Source of the DNA: Colocasia esculenta
Lineage: Eukaryota > Streptophyta > Magnoliopsida > Alismatales > Araceae
Reading direction: 5' to 3'
Length of the DNA: 64,000 nt
Assembly: GCA_014218235.1 (NCBI GenBank)
Contig: CM024760.1
Span: 139,143,245-139,207,244 of the forward strand
Shown: piece by piece, positions 23,201 to 35,219 of the stretch
Layout: every line of letters starts with the position of its first letter
How positions within the stretch are numbered: position 1 is the stretch's first letter
Program-made: the position numbers and the translations under genes
Notes under the pieces: model-generated
Databases searched by the model: none
Seen by the model: only the letters and a program-made list of their open reading frames with translations
Told to the model about the DNA's origin: nothing

Positions 23201-23604
23201 TCTTGAAGATTTCGCCTACTCGTGGTGTAGTTAGATTTGGCAGGCATAGTAAGTTAAGTCCTAGATTCATTGGCCCATATGAGATTCTCAAACGATTGGG
23301 CAACGTGGCATATGAACTAGCTTTACCCCCAGTGTTAGCTAGTGTTCATCATGTATTCCACGTAACTATGCTCAGTAGATATATCAGAGATCCATCTCAT
23401 GTTATTAGCCACGAGCCAGTGGAGATCTAGCCAGATCTTTCTTATGTGGAGCAACCGGTAGCTATTCTTGACTGGAAGGTTCAGCATCTCCGGAACAAGA
23501 GCATTGCGTCGCTGAAGGTGTTATGGCGCAACTTCTCGCGAGAGGAGGCTACTTAGGAGCTTGAGGATGCGATGAAGAAGAAGTACCCTCAGTTGTTTGA
23601 GTAG
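20231..23604 (+). pseudogene. Element C pol: protease, RT, RNase H, integrase, chromodomain-like end
   Basis: The same frame as gag throughout, with no frameshift. Protease begins near 20270; its active site reads D-K-G in place of D-T-G (VLFDKGATHSF). RT core is 20830-21600 (LRLCIDYRKLNQ, SKIDLRSGYHQL, FIDDVLVY). RNase H is about 21715-22080 (FAIYTDASQIGLG, DALSRK). Integrase has the HHCC region near 22380-22490, then the D,D,E core (TMDFVTGLP, ILDQDPRF, TDGQSERT). It ends with a VLWRNFSREEAT chromodomain-like tail at 23518-23604. Internal stops: TAG 20329, TAA 21817, TAG 22096, 22402, 22792, 23428 and 23554. The polyprotein would copy and insert the element; here it is inactive. Confidence 0.9.
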
Positions 23605-23631
23605 TATCGGTCTAACTTCGAGGATGAAGTT

Positions 23632-23649
23632 TCTTTAAGGGGGAGAGGG
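23632..23649 (+). other. Polypurine tract of element C
   Basis: TTTAAGGGGGAGAGGG directly abuts the TGTAAGGCCC start of the 3' LTR; it is the expected plus-strand primer for reverse transcription. Confidence 0.85.
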
Positions 23650-23976
23650 TGTAAGGCCCTTGAATTTTACTCTCTAATATAGGTGTTTGATTGTGTGAAA
23701 AAAATTATGCTTGTGTGTGTAGATATGTATATATAAACTAATTGAGTATTGTTGTAAATATATGTATATATCTTTATTGTGCATATTATTTAATTACATT
23801 GCATAAGTAGTATTATTTTTAAAATATACATTGTATATTTCATGTACATGCATTGAGCAAGTGTAATTTTCTGTAGTTTTAAGTTCTGGCCAAACGACCT
23901 ATTGGCGTCCACATGAGTTGACGTTAATAGGGAGTTAGCGGCCACATCGATGGACGCCAACTCAGGGGTGGCGGCC

Positions 23977-26900
23977 TGTAAGGCCCTCTAATTTCCGTCG
24001 CATTATTTGTATTTATGTGTGTATGTTTGTACTTGTGTATGTATGTACATATTTACGTACGCATTAATTAGTATAATTATGTGTGCATGTGTTTGTATTA
24101 AGCATAAATAATGTATGTATTGCATGATGATAGTATGGATACAATACTATAGGTATATTGCATGTATATATGCATGGTATGCATGGTTTTCTGCATGATT
24201 TAGAGTTCTGGCCGAAGGCCACCTTGGCATCAATCCTAGGCCGTTTAGCAGGTGTCAGCGTCCAGACATGGACGCCAACACTTATCCTGGCGTCCAGCGA
24301 TGTGGACGCCAATTTCTCTGACCTGCATGCGCAGCAGAGCTGCAAGCTTCTGAAACAAGGTATGGCCACCATTGGGGGGATGTCCCCCAACGGCTCTGAG
24401 GGTGTCCCATCACCCTAGTGAGTGGGAGAGAGACCCTTTTAAATCCTGAACCCGAATTGGCCTCTCCCACTCTTCCCTTCACCCTTGCAAGAGGAGAAAA
24501 AGAGAGGAAAACCCTAGAGAGAAAAGCTGTGAGAAAACCCATCTTACCACCCAAAAATCCGACCCCTTGGAGGTTGATCCGGCCATCTTCCCCGACAAGG
24601 AGCTAGCTGGAGCAAAGGAGAAGGCTTCCCCATCGTCCCCTTGCTGTGGAGCTCATCCAAGAACCCGGAGGAAGGTGACCTTGGAGGCACTTCTGCAACT
24701 TTCTTGGGACTGCCCAAGGAGGTCTTCACCGAGCCATAAATCCCTTGGAGGAATTTTAGAAAGGCAAGTGACCTATCCCTGATGTCCCCTTATGAGTCTA
24801 GGTTGGTTTTGTGATTTTTATGGAATTTTCCTCGAGTCCTAGACCCTCCAATTCACCCAAGATTCAGAGCTCGGGTCTGTGTTTCTGCACAGACCTGGTT
24901 CGACGGCAAGGTCTCTGGACGTCCAGATCATACTTGGCGTCCATCGACCATGCCGCTGACCCTGAGTCAGCGGCCAGAGACCGCCGCCAAGTTCTTCTGG
25001 ACAGAACAGTGAGCTGTTCTGTCCCCCTTATACATTAACTTCGGTATGTTTTACGTGATGAGGATATATGGTAAACCTTATACTCTATGTATATTGTCCA
25101 TTGTGGTGTGTGGATGAATGTGGTGTGATGGTGAATGTGGGAAATAATGGTATCCCTTAAACTTGTGAGCATGAATAGTTGATTCTTGCAAATTTAGGTT
25201 TCATGATTAGAATTTGTATGAATGTCTTGGTTTTGGTTTGATCATGAAGGTTAGTGTGTCAATATGTGTGGTTGCAATTTTGGTGAATTATCCATGCTTG
25301 TGTAATTTGCTAATAAAATCCAGTTCGGTAAAAATAAAAGCATGCAAGAATGGTTTGTGGTAATTGACCTATAGATGTATGATTTAGGGTAATTTTGTAT
25401 TCTCAAATCATGCATATATTAGTAGCCTCTGTGTAAAAACAGTGAGTGGCAAATAGCAAGATGTGTCAAACCCCATGTTAGCTTAAGTTGTGAATAGTAT
25501 GCTATTTAGGTGTTTTATTTTCTGTAAATTATATTTAGCTCAGAAAAATCTGAAAATTTGAGTGTATGATCATGAACCCGAAAACAGCATGTGGTTAACA
25601 TTTTAGGTCATTTGGATCAGTAAATAAAAAGTTATGTATTTTTCATGTGAAATGTGATAATTCGTGCATATGATCGTAATGTGATTAGATTTTGTTTAAA
25701 CCCAACATGATTAGTGTGTTTACTGTGTGTTAATCTCCTGAAATTATGTAGTGCCATGTTAGGAAAAAAAACAGAAATGTTCATGTGAGTGAGAAAGTGA
25801 ATGAAATGAGAAGAGTTATGTGTACAACCATGTGTAAAACGGTAAATGTGTAAAAGTGTAACTGTGCCAATGTGATACTGCTTCCGAGAAGGCAATGGAG
25901 CTGTATCAGGGAAAAGTCCCCCTGAGAAAGTTCAGTGTGTTAAGTGACCCTAAGGGCATTAGGGGGAAATCTTGGAGGTGGACAAGTACCACTGGTTAGG
26001 GTGGAGACTTGTTCTCCCGGTCTGCGCAGTCCAAGAGTCGCCATTGGAATGCCTAGATGGCGTCTATGTGTAATGTGATGTGTATATGTCCTTCTTTGGT
26101 GGTTTGGACTATGTGTCACGGCACCTAAAAATGTGTAATGTGAAATGTGTAATGTGTATGTGACCATGTGTAAATGTGTAAGTGACCATGTGAATGTGTA
26201 TGTGTAAAGTGTGACCATGTGAAAGAGGAAACTTGTGTAAAGAAAATGTGAAATGCTAAATGTGGAAATATGTTATTGAAACATATGTGAGACAAATCTG
26301 AAACCATGTGAATTCAGTAAATTCATGTTATTATAATCATTATGTTTAATGTGCAAAGAGGCTTAGAATCCATGTTAGGGATAATTAGTGAACACGGGCA
26401 CAAAATAGCATGAATGGTTGTTGATGTGATATGTTTTATGCATTATTGTAGCTCTCATGCATAGGTTTTCAGCCATGAACCCATATGAAATCAGCAACCT
26501 AAAGCATGTGAAAAGGTTCATATATGTGTTTAAAAATGTGTAAAATCCATGCTAGTTGCGTTTCCTTTCATGTATGTAAATTGTTCATGTTGATAGCTCT
26601 CATGTTTTGATTCTTTAAAGATTAAAGTTTCATGAGTAAATTGAATAGAGACCATGTGATAGGTGAATTTTATTTTAGAAATCTGAAAGCATGAGTTATG
26701 TATAAAATTGTAGAACTTTCATGATAGGTTGAAAACTTGAATTGACTAGCATGCTATGTGTTGCTAATTGTAATGTGCATGTAGAAACCACTAGGACTTA
26801 TAAGTGTTTATCATGAGTAGTGTTGCTTGCTGAGTCCTTGGACTCACTCCTTGCTTCGGCGTACAGGTATAGTTGGTGACACAGTACCTTTGGAGGAGGC

Positions 26901-27277
26901 AGCAGAGACGGACTCCGAATGTGGAGACTAGCTAGTTTTTGCAGTTCCTTGAGAATTGTGTATTTCATAGTATGTAATTTTGAACATTGTATTAGAAGTA
27001 TTATGAAAAGGATGTAAAAGTGTGGACATTTGTATTTAATTTCAGCAATTTAAATTATGTGAACTCTTAGTTCCTTTTTGTTAATTTGCAAACTGCATGT
27101 ATGTTCAATGTGGATGATGAATGAATGAAGACAGATGTCTTTTACTTACGCTACTCTGTTGAATATTCGCGTGTACCTCAGCTGTATGTATCGTTTGGGT
27201 AAATGTCCCACTGTGGCAGCACTCGCTATACCGACATGGGTCGGTATGACCGTACTGGTGTATCGAGGGACGTCACA
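23977..27277 (+). mobile_element. Solo LTR D (3301 bp) of a related chromovirus
   Basis: Starts TGTAAGGCCCTCTAATTTC and ends GGGACGTCACA; no primer site, gag or pol. It is flanked by perfect 5-bp duplications CGGCC at 23972-23976 and 27278-27282, so it is a bona fide insertion reduced to one LTR, presumably by LTR-LTR recombination. It is related in layout to LTR C (GGCGTCC/GGACGCC dyads in the upstream part, a GAGTCC-TT-GGACTC hairpin at 26832-26845, then CGTACAGG) but clearly a different subfamily. A TG-rich run of GTGTAAATGTG-like units lies at 26120-26235. No gene is seen. Confidence 0.9.
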
Positions 27278-29739
27278 CGGCCAGTGATGTTGACATTAAT
27301 CTCCCAGATCTGTTGCGTCTTCAGATCCAAAAATGCCCCCAGAAATGTCGCCCCTCGTTTTGGTAACCGACTCCAACGGTCGGAAAACCCTACCTTATCA
27401 AGTTCCCGGAACCCCCAGCCTATAAAACACCCAATCTCCGGACGAAAGACCCCTTTTGGCATTTGTCAAAAACCCTAGTTCTCTTGCATGAAACCCAAAC
27501 TTTGAGCTCTGAGATCCAGCGATTGGAGGCTTCTTCCGGCATTCTTCTACGACTGGGAGGGAGTCTAAGCATCGAGGAAGATTTCCCCGATTCCGGTGTA
27601 CTTCAAAGAACAAAACAGAAGCCGGATTAGAGAAGTTTTGGAGGCTCTTTGGCTCAGGCCAAGGAGGGCTTCTTTGACCCTACTCTTCATCTATAGATTT
27701 TTCAAAGGCAAGTAACCCATGCCCGTTATCCCTACATGCGTCTAGTAGGTCCTAAGTAATTTTTCAGAATTTTAATCGTTTCCTGGAACCCCCTTTCTAT
27801 CAGATTTTAATGTTTAGTCTGTGTTTTGCACAGACAGTAACTTAAAGGCAAGCTTTGCTATCATTAAGATCTGAGGTTGGCGGCGGCCTTTGTTGCCGTT
27901 AACCAAGTAGGCGGCCACCCCCTTGCCGCTGAGTTCTTCAGGCAGGGATAGTGTGTTGTCTGCCCTATAAAAGCTATTTTTTCAGTATTTTTGTGCATGA
28001 GAATATACTATAAATATTATATGTTGTATATTACCTCAAGTGGATCATGGCATGCAATCCTTATGAAATTTCGTTAAATGGATTATTTATTAAAATTGCT
28101 GGAATATTGTCTTGAGAATGTTTTAATCTTGGATTCGTGCTGAATTTGGGTGTTATGAAATTTCTGTAATGTACCTGAATTTAGTCTTACCTTGAAATTT
28201 TGGCGAATTTTCAAGTTCTGTATAAATTATTAAGTTTTCTGAAATATGAAACAGTGAATATGCACATTCTGTTTAAATTCTCAATTAAATGGTATGATAC
28301 AAGTAAATTTTCTAAAATTTTGTATGATACCATGACTGTTAGATGCATGTTGTAAAATGGTTAACATACCTGTCATACTGTGAATTCATGTTTAATATTG
28401 TTATGAATAATCATGCAGAATTATTGTTTTAATTTCTATAAATTGTGTATAGTTCATAAAAATAGGAAATTTTGTATAAATGATAATCAACATGTAAGTG
28501 GTCAGTGGTTAAATTTTCATGCTGAATGGATGACAGTAGATGTACATTTAGATTTTTTGGAGAAAAATGACAAATTAATGCATGTTTAAATTGATTATTG
28601 TAAAATTGTGGATTTCAGCATGATTAAGTTACTGTTGAGTCTATTTAACATTATAAACCGTAGTATCATGCTAGGTAGCCTGATCCATGTGAATTTATGT
28701 GAAAATGGAAATTCGATGATAAATAGTGTACCATGGCGTGTGTTTAAAAATGGAAAATATGTAACTGTGCCATGGGTGACACTGCTACCTTAGAGGGCTG
28801 AGGAACTGTACTGAAGTAAAGTCCCTACGGGAATGTTCATATGTGTGTGATGTCCTATGGGCATTGGGATTAAAATCCTGGAGGTGAACAAGTACCACTG
28901 GTTAGGGTGGAGAGTGCTTCTCCCGGTTCTGCGCAGTTAACCTAGGTCTATCACTATATTGCCTAGGTGATAGATATGTGTGTGATGAGATAAGTGTGTG
29001 TCCTTCTAGAGGTGGTTTGGACTATGTGTCATGGCATTTAAATGAGAAAAGTATGGCTATATGTGTGTAAAATGTGTAAGTGATTATGTGAAATCTGAAT
29101 GTGTTAAATGTGAAAGTGATATGATAATATGTAAGTCATTTATGAATATGTTAAATCCATGTAAAACAGCAAGCTATATGTGTATAAAAGCATGTCATGT
29201 ATGTGAGAATGTCCATAGAATCCATGCTAGGAACATCTCTTTCATTATGTGTAAATCTCATGCTTAATTTGCGATTGTATTACAAGATAAATGAAATGAA
29301 ATGTGAATTGAATTAGCATGATAAAGGAAGTGTAGAAAGCATGAGATAGGTTTATTTTGTTGTGGAAAGAAACATAAAACATGTACCATGTATCATAAGG
29401 TTGTAGAAATAGCATGTTTAGATTGTTTAAACCATGTTACATGTAATTGTGGTTTCGTTTAAAAGTAAAATTTCCATATGATGTATGTATGTGTAATGTG
29501 CATGGATTTTCTTGCTGAGTCTTGTAGACTCACTCTTGCTTCGGCGTATAGGTGCAGATATCTCTACTTCTTCCGAGGAGATAGTTAGGAGTGACTCGGA
29601 GCGTGAGTAGGAGATATTCGTGGAGATTTCGGCGTTGTATTTTATTTTTCATAGTACGTAATTGAGAACACTATGTAATTCAGTTATAGACAATGTATTT
29701 TATTTAAGTTTCTCAGTTATGAAATAGTTGGTTTCCTTG

Positions 29740-31122
29740 ATGGCGGCTTCTCCATCTATTCCTGCTCCTGCCAATCGACTTTCCTATGCACAGATTATAT
29801 CTTCATCCAAGCCTCAGCCTGCTATCAAGATCGGTGTAAAGCCTGCCGCTTTCACCGACCATGGAGAACCTGCAACCTTCTTCTCTAAGGAAGAGATGTC
29901 CCTTTCGCTGAAGCCCCTGGAGATGGCGATCATAGCCAGATGCTCTTACGGACGCTGCTCTATCCCTGAAGTTAAGTCCTGCCTATCCCAACGTCTCGAT
30001 CTGAAACACGACTTCATAGTCAGCACTTTGCATCAACGACATCTTCTATTCAGGTTTGAAGATAAGGAAGACTTTATGAAGGTTATTCTGAGAAGAAGTC
30101 TCTACATCAAGGGTCTTCTTTTCCGGTTTTTCCGATGGGAACCCTTATTCGACTTTGAAGCAGACCCTACCTACATCCCGGTTTGGATCGGTCTCCCCCT
30201 TCTTCCGGTTAATTTTTACTATGAGGATTATCTTTGATCTATCGCCGGAAATCTGGGACATGTTCTTCGCATTCATGATGCTACTGCCGCCCTTACTCAG
30301 ACCCATGAGGCTTTGGTCTGCGTTGAGATGGATATCAAAAATCCTAGGCCAGAGAGGATTTGGATCGGATGTGATAATGATGGATTCTGGCAACCTGTCA
30401 ATTACCATTGCCTACCATCGCTCTGCTCGTTTTGCCGGCAGCTGGGTCATTCTATCGATGATTGCCACAAGAAGAATAAGAGGCCGCATGCTGATAAGGA
30501 AGAACATATGAGGAATCAGATCCCTGCTGCTGAGATCGTGCCTGCCAACAAAATCTGGAAGAGAAAAGATAAGATCCCGGTTCCGCTTACTCTGGACACC
30601 TCCAACAGATTTCACAAGCTTGCCTCTGAGGAGGAAGATGCCTTACCCATGGCCCATGAAGATGTGCCTCAGGAGCCCCCTTAAATCACTGAAGTCTTGG
30701 GCGTGCACGAAGAACAGGATACTGCTCACGTGGTCGACTCTATATTGCATGGCCTGCTGCATGGCAATAAATGCGCCGATGAAGGTACCTCTTTCGACGT
30801 CCCCCAGAGTATAGCTCTCCCCTCTGATCATGTTACGACAGGAAGCCCATCCAAATCCCCTGATGACTATTCACCTGGAAGTACCTTCTCTAAGGAGAAC
30901 CCTATAACCCCTCCAAGACGAAGCCAAGATACTGTTCCTAAAGAAAAGTTCTCTCAAGGAGTTATTATACAAAGTAATGTTGCTGATCGGGCTGACATTG
31001 ATAACTTTTTAATGCCTGCGGTTGAAATATCTATGGATGGTAGACTACAACCCCCGGGGGGTGTTCGAACCAGATCAAAGGCTAAGGCCAATGGGTCCAA
31101 ATCTGGCTACCGTTCATCATGA
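29740..31122 (+). pseudogene. LINE ORF1: DUF4283-like, CCHC knuckle RNA-binding protein
   Basis: Start at ATG 29740 (MAASPSIPAPANRLSYAQII). A DUF4283-like region follows (LEMAIIARCSYGRCSI ... FRFFRWEPLFDFEADPTYIPVWIGLP ... SIAGNLGHVL). Then a zinc knuckle of the CX2CX4HX4C form at about 30424-30470 (CSFCRQLGHSIDDC) and a low-complexity charged tail. ORF1 proteins of this class bind the element RNA in the ribonucleoprotein particle. Two internal stops keep the frame: TGA at 30235 (where CGA fits) and TAA at 30682 (where CAA fits). The terminal TGA overlaps the ORF2 ATG as ATGA at 31119-31122. Confidence 0.85.
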
Positions 31123-34100
31123 ATTGCAGCTCCATATTCTGGAATATTAGGGGTGTCGCTAACACAGCTACAAGGCGACATCTCCGTTTGCTTTGCAGGA
31201 AGCATCATCCTTTGATTTTTGCTATATCTGAACCAATGATTCCTTTTAGTCGTGCTGATCACTTGTGCAAATCTATTAAAATGCATGATGTAGTTGGTAA
31301 TGATGGTGATCTTTCGAAGATATGGGTCTTTTGGCAGGAAAATATCCTCTTAGAAGTCGTCTGCACTTCATCCCAATATATTACTCTGGCTAATAAAGAT
31401 GGTGAAGAGATTATCTGCTATATCACTTTTGTCTGTGCTTCTTGTAGCCAAGGGGAGCATCAGAGCATGTTCCAAGATCTGTTGCAATTTGGCTGCCAGA
31501 TCTCTAAGCCTTGGATAATGGGTGGCGACTTCAATTGTATCTCTCAGCCTTCAGAAAAAATTGGTGGTGGTCTCTCTAGTATTTCTTCCATGATTGATTT
31601 TAACACTTTTATTTCTGCTACTTCTCTGGTTGACGCTGGCTATTCTGGTTCTCCTTTTACTTGGTCCAATAATAGAGTGGGTCCTGCTGCAATAAAGGCC
31701 AGATTGGATAGATTTTTATTCTCTGCTGATTGGAATGATCATCTTCCAGAGTTTTCGGTGTCCCATTTATCCAGGGGGCCTTCTGATCATGCTCCACTCC
31801 TTGTTACTGTTTGGAACATCTCTAAGCCTCCTGCGAGATTCACTTTTCAGTCCATGTGGACTCTGCATGATAGCTTCCATTCTATGGTCGCTACGACCTG
31901 GAAGGATTCCACCTGTTGGCACCCTAACCCCTTAGTTACGCTCTAGATCAAATTAAAAAAGTTGAAATCTGCTCTGAAATCCTGGAACACGGATGTCTTT
32001 GGAAACATCAATGACAACTTACAAGCTGCTTATGAGGAAGTTTCTGCTGCTGAAGTTTCCTTTGATTTCTCTCCTACAATTTACAATAGAGAATCCTTGA
32101 ACCGTGCTAATGCTCACCTGAAGTATGCACAGCGTTGTGAGGAAATGTTCTGGTCTCAAAAAGCTCGTCTCCAGTGGCTGGATGATGGGGATAAGAATAC
32201 TAAATTTTTCCGTGCAATTGTCCAAAGTAACAGACGTCGTAATTACTTATCCAGACGCAAGATTGATGGCTCCAATAATTGGTGTGACGATCAGACAGTA
32301 TTGAGAGATGCTGCTGCTCGCTACTTTGAAAGTCTCCTTTCTTCAGGTGATTATGTGATTGATAATAATCTGTTGGAGGTTATTCCTACCTCAATCTCTG
32401 CTGCTCAGAACGATCAGATCTGCTGCCCCCCTTCTCTTGAAGAGGTGAAAAACGCTGTTTGGTCTATGAATGGAAATGGCGCCCCTGGTCCTGATGGATT
32501 CTCTGGTATTTTCTACACCTCCTGCTGGGATACTATAGCCCATGATGTCTATGAAGCTGTGAAAGGTTTTTTTAATGGGTTCCCTCTGCCTCGTGGCATT
32601 ACTTCCACCGTCATTGCCCTCATCCCCAAGGTGGGAAACCCAAGCTCTTTTGCAGATTTCAGGCCCATAAGCTTGTGTAATTTCTGCCATAAAATCATCT
32701 CTAAGATTCTTTGCACCCGTCTCACTGATATCCTCCCTCATATTATCTCTGAACAGCAAGGTGCATTCATCAAAGGTCGGTCAATTACTGATAATATTTC
32801 CCTCTCTAGAAACCTTTTTAAAAATCTAAGTCGGAAAGTTAGGGGCCATAATGTTATCTTCAAACTAGACATGATGAAGGCTTATGACCGGGTTGAATGG
32901 GAGTTTCTTTTCAATGTTCTTCGTCATTTTGGCTTCTGCAACAAATTCATTTCTTACGTGGGAATGTTGATCTGTAACTGCTGGTTTTCGGTTCTGGTTA
33001 ATGGTCATCAAGCTGGTTATTTCAAGTCATCCAGGGGTTTACGGCAAGGCGATCCTTTAGCTCCGATGCTCTTCATTATTATGGAAGAGGTCCTCAGCAG
33101 AGGCCTGCGTCACCTATTATCATCCGGCACAATAAAGCCTTTTGCAGGACCTCGCATTTGTCCTCCTATATCTCATCTTTTGTATGTGGATGACACCCTC
33201 ATCTTCACTAATGGTCATGCCAACAATGTTAAAAGGCTTCTTCAGTTCATTAAATCTTATGAGATATCTTTGGGTCAGCTTACTAATAGCCGCAAAAGCC
33301 ATTTTATTATATCCAAAAAAGCTCCTACTTCTCTTGCTTCTAGCATCAAAGCTATCACTGGCTTTCAGCAGCAACATAAGTCATTAACTTACCTGGGTAT
33401 TCCGCTGAAAGAAGGCAGGCTAAAGAATTCAGACTTCAAGTATCTGTTCGAGAAGATCAACAAAAAACTCAATACTTGGAAGTCAAAGTTCTTGTCCCAG
33501 GCCGGCAGAGTCACTCTTATCAATTCGGTGTTGTCTTCTATCCCCATCTATACTGCTTCTGCTCTGGTTCTCCCTAAAGGTGTCATTAGAATGTTGGACA
33601 AAGCCTGTGCTTCTTTCTTTTGGAGTGGTCTTGATGGGATCAAAAGGCGCCACTGGTTACCTTGGAAGGATGTTCAGCGCCCCATTACTGAAGGGGGTCT
33701 CGGTATCCGTAGTTTATGGCATGTCTAGTTATCCATGGCCACTAAGCATCTCTGGAACATCTATCATGGTTCTTCTATCTAGACTCGTTATGCCCGTCTG
33801 CTCTCACATCCTACTTATGGTCTCCCGAAGAATGTTTTCGTTATTGCTAAAGGTACTATTGTTGATAGCTCCAGATGGATCTTGGGAAGAGGCGACTCAG
33901 TGGATTTCTTTCATGATCTTTGGACGGGGAGCTCTCCTCTTCATTTCATGCTTGCTGACCCAGATGATGCCCCTCATGTCTCAGTTAAGGAGATGTTGCA
34001 AAATCGCTCTCAGCCTGCCTGGTTGCTGATTCCTCATATGCAAAAGCTATCCAGTATTCATCTTTCGGAAGACCAGGATACTTGCATCTGGACCCACTCA

Positions 34101-35219
34101 GCTGATGGTCTTTTCAATACTAGATCGGCCTATGACATCTTGCGCCCTCGGGGCATTCAGAGACCTGCTTTGGCAAAGATTTGGCACCGCCTCTTCCTTC
34201 GGAAAGCGTCTATGTTTTGCTGGAAAGTCATCCACAGGGTGATCCCGGTTGATTCCAGAATTTCTGATCATGGTGTTTGTCTCCCTTCCAGATGTTCTTG
34301 CTGTAGGACTGGTCACTGTGAAGATATTGATCATCTGTTCATTAACAGTGACATCGCTGCTGCTCTATGGTGTTGGTTTTCTCCGATTTTGCATCCGCCA
34401 AACAGTATCAATGAACACTTCACCTCCTGGTGCTGGAGAATCATTCAGGGATCTAATCTTCGGTCTCCTTTTGGTTTTGTCGCCTTATATGGTATGATCC
34501 TCATTACTTGGGAGATCTGGAAGGAAAGATGCAAGCGGCGTTATGACAGCAAATTCACTCCCATTAAGACCATTATTGACCAAATCTCCCTCCAGATCTC
34601 TCATGCTATCCACCAGCCTGTGTTTAAAACCGCTCCATCTGAAAACCAGCTCAGTGTGTTGTTGTCTCTCGGATATAAACCTTCTATTAAAAGTATAAAG
34701 ATTAAACTGGTTCGGTGGATTCCTCCAGTCTATGGCATTTGTCTCAATGTTGATGAAGCTTCAAAAGGGAATCCTGGGCTTAGTGGTGGCGGCGGGTGTA
34801 TTAGAGACTCCAATGGTAATATATGTCTGGCTTTTGCTTTTCATTATGGTTTCGGGAACAGTCTCCAAGCTGAAGTGAGAGCTCTTCATGATGGTCTAAT
34901 GTTGGCTAATGAGTTTGGTCTCAGCATCAACCAGATCTACTCTGATTCTGCTTTGCTAGTCCAGTCCTTCACCAACAATTCCTCACCTTCTTGGGAGTGT
35001 GCTAGATGGTGGCGCCTAGCATATGACACCTTGCGCTCCCTTCACACTAGTTGCTGCCACGTTTTCCGGGAAGCCAACAAGGTGGCGGATGCCCTTGCTT
35101 CATATGCTACGTCTAACCACGGCAACAAGATATTTACTACTTTCTTTTCGCTGCCCCTGGCTTGTAGGGGTCCAGCCACTCTTGATAAAACTGGCCTGCC
35201 TTATGTTCGGCTTGGCTAG
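31119..35219 (+). pseudogene. LINE ORF2: endonuclease, reverse transcriptase, RNase H
   Basis: Start at ATG 31119, overlapping the ORF1 stop. AP-like endonuclease first (SIFWNIRGVAN, MGGDFNCI, SDHAPLLVTV). RT next (ALIPKVGNPSSFADFRPISL, GAFIKGRSITDN, RGLRQGDPLAP, and the YVDD catalytic box in HLLYVDDTLIFT near 33180). A zinc-binding-like region RCSCCRTGHCEDIDHLF follows near 34290. Last is a C-terminal RNase H with the four acidic residues visible (NVDEAS, AEVRAL, YSDSALL, REANKVADAL). It performs target-primed reverse transcription. The frame is continuous over about 1366 codons except for three stops: TAG 31944, TAG 33726, TAG about 33780. Confidence 0.9.
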
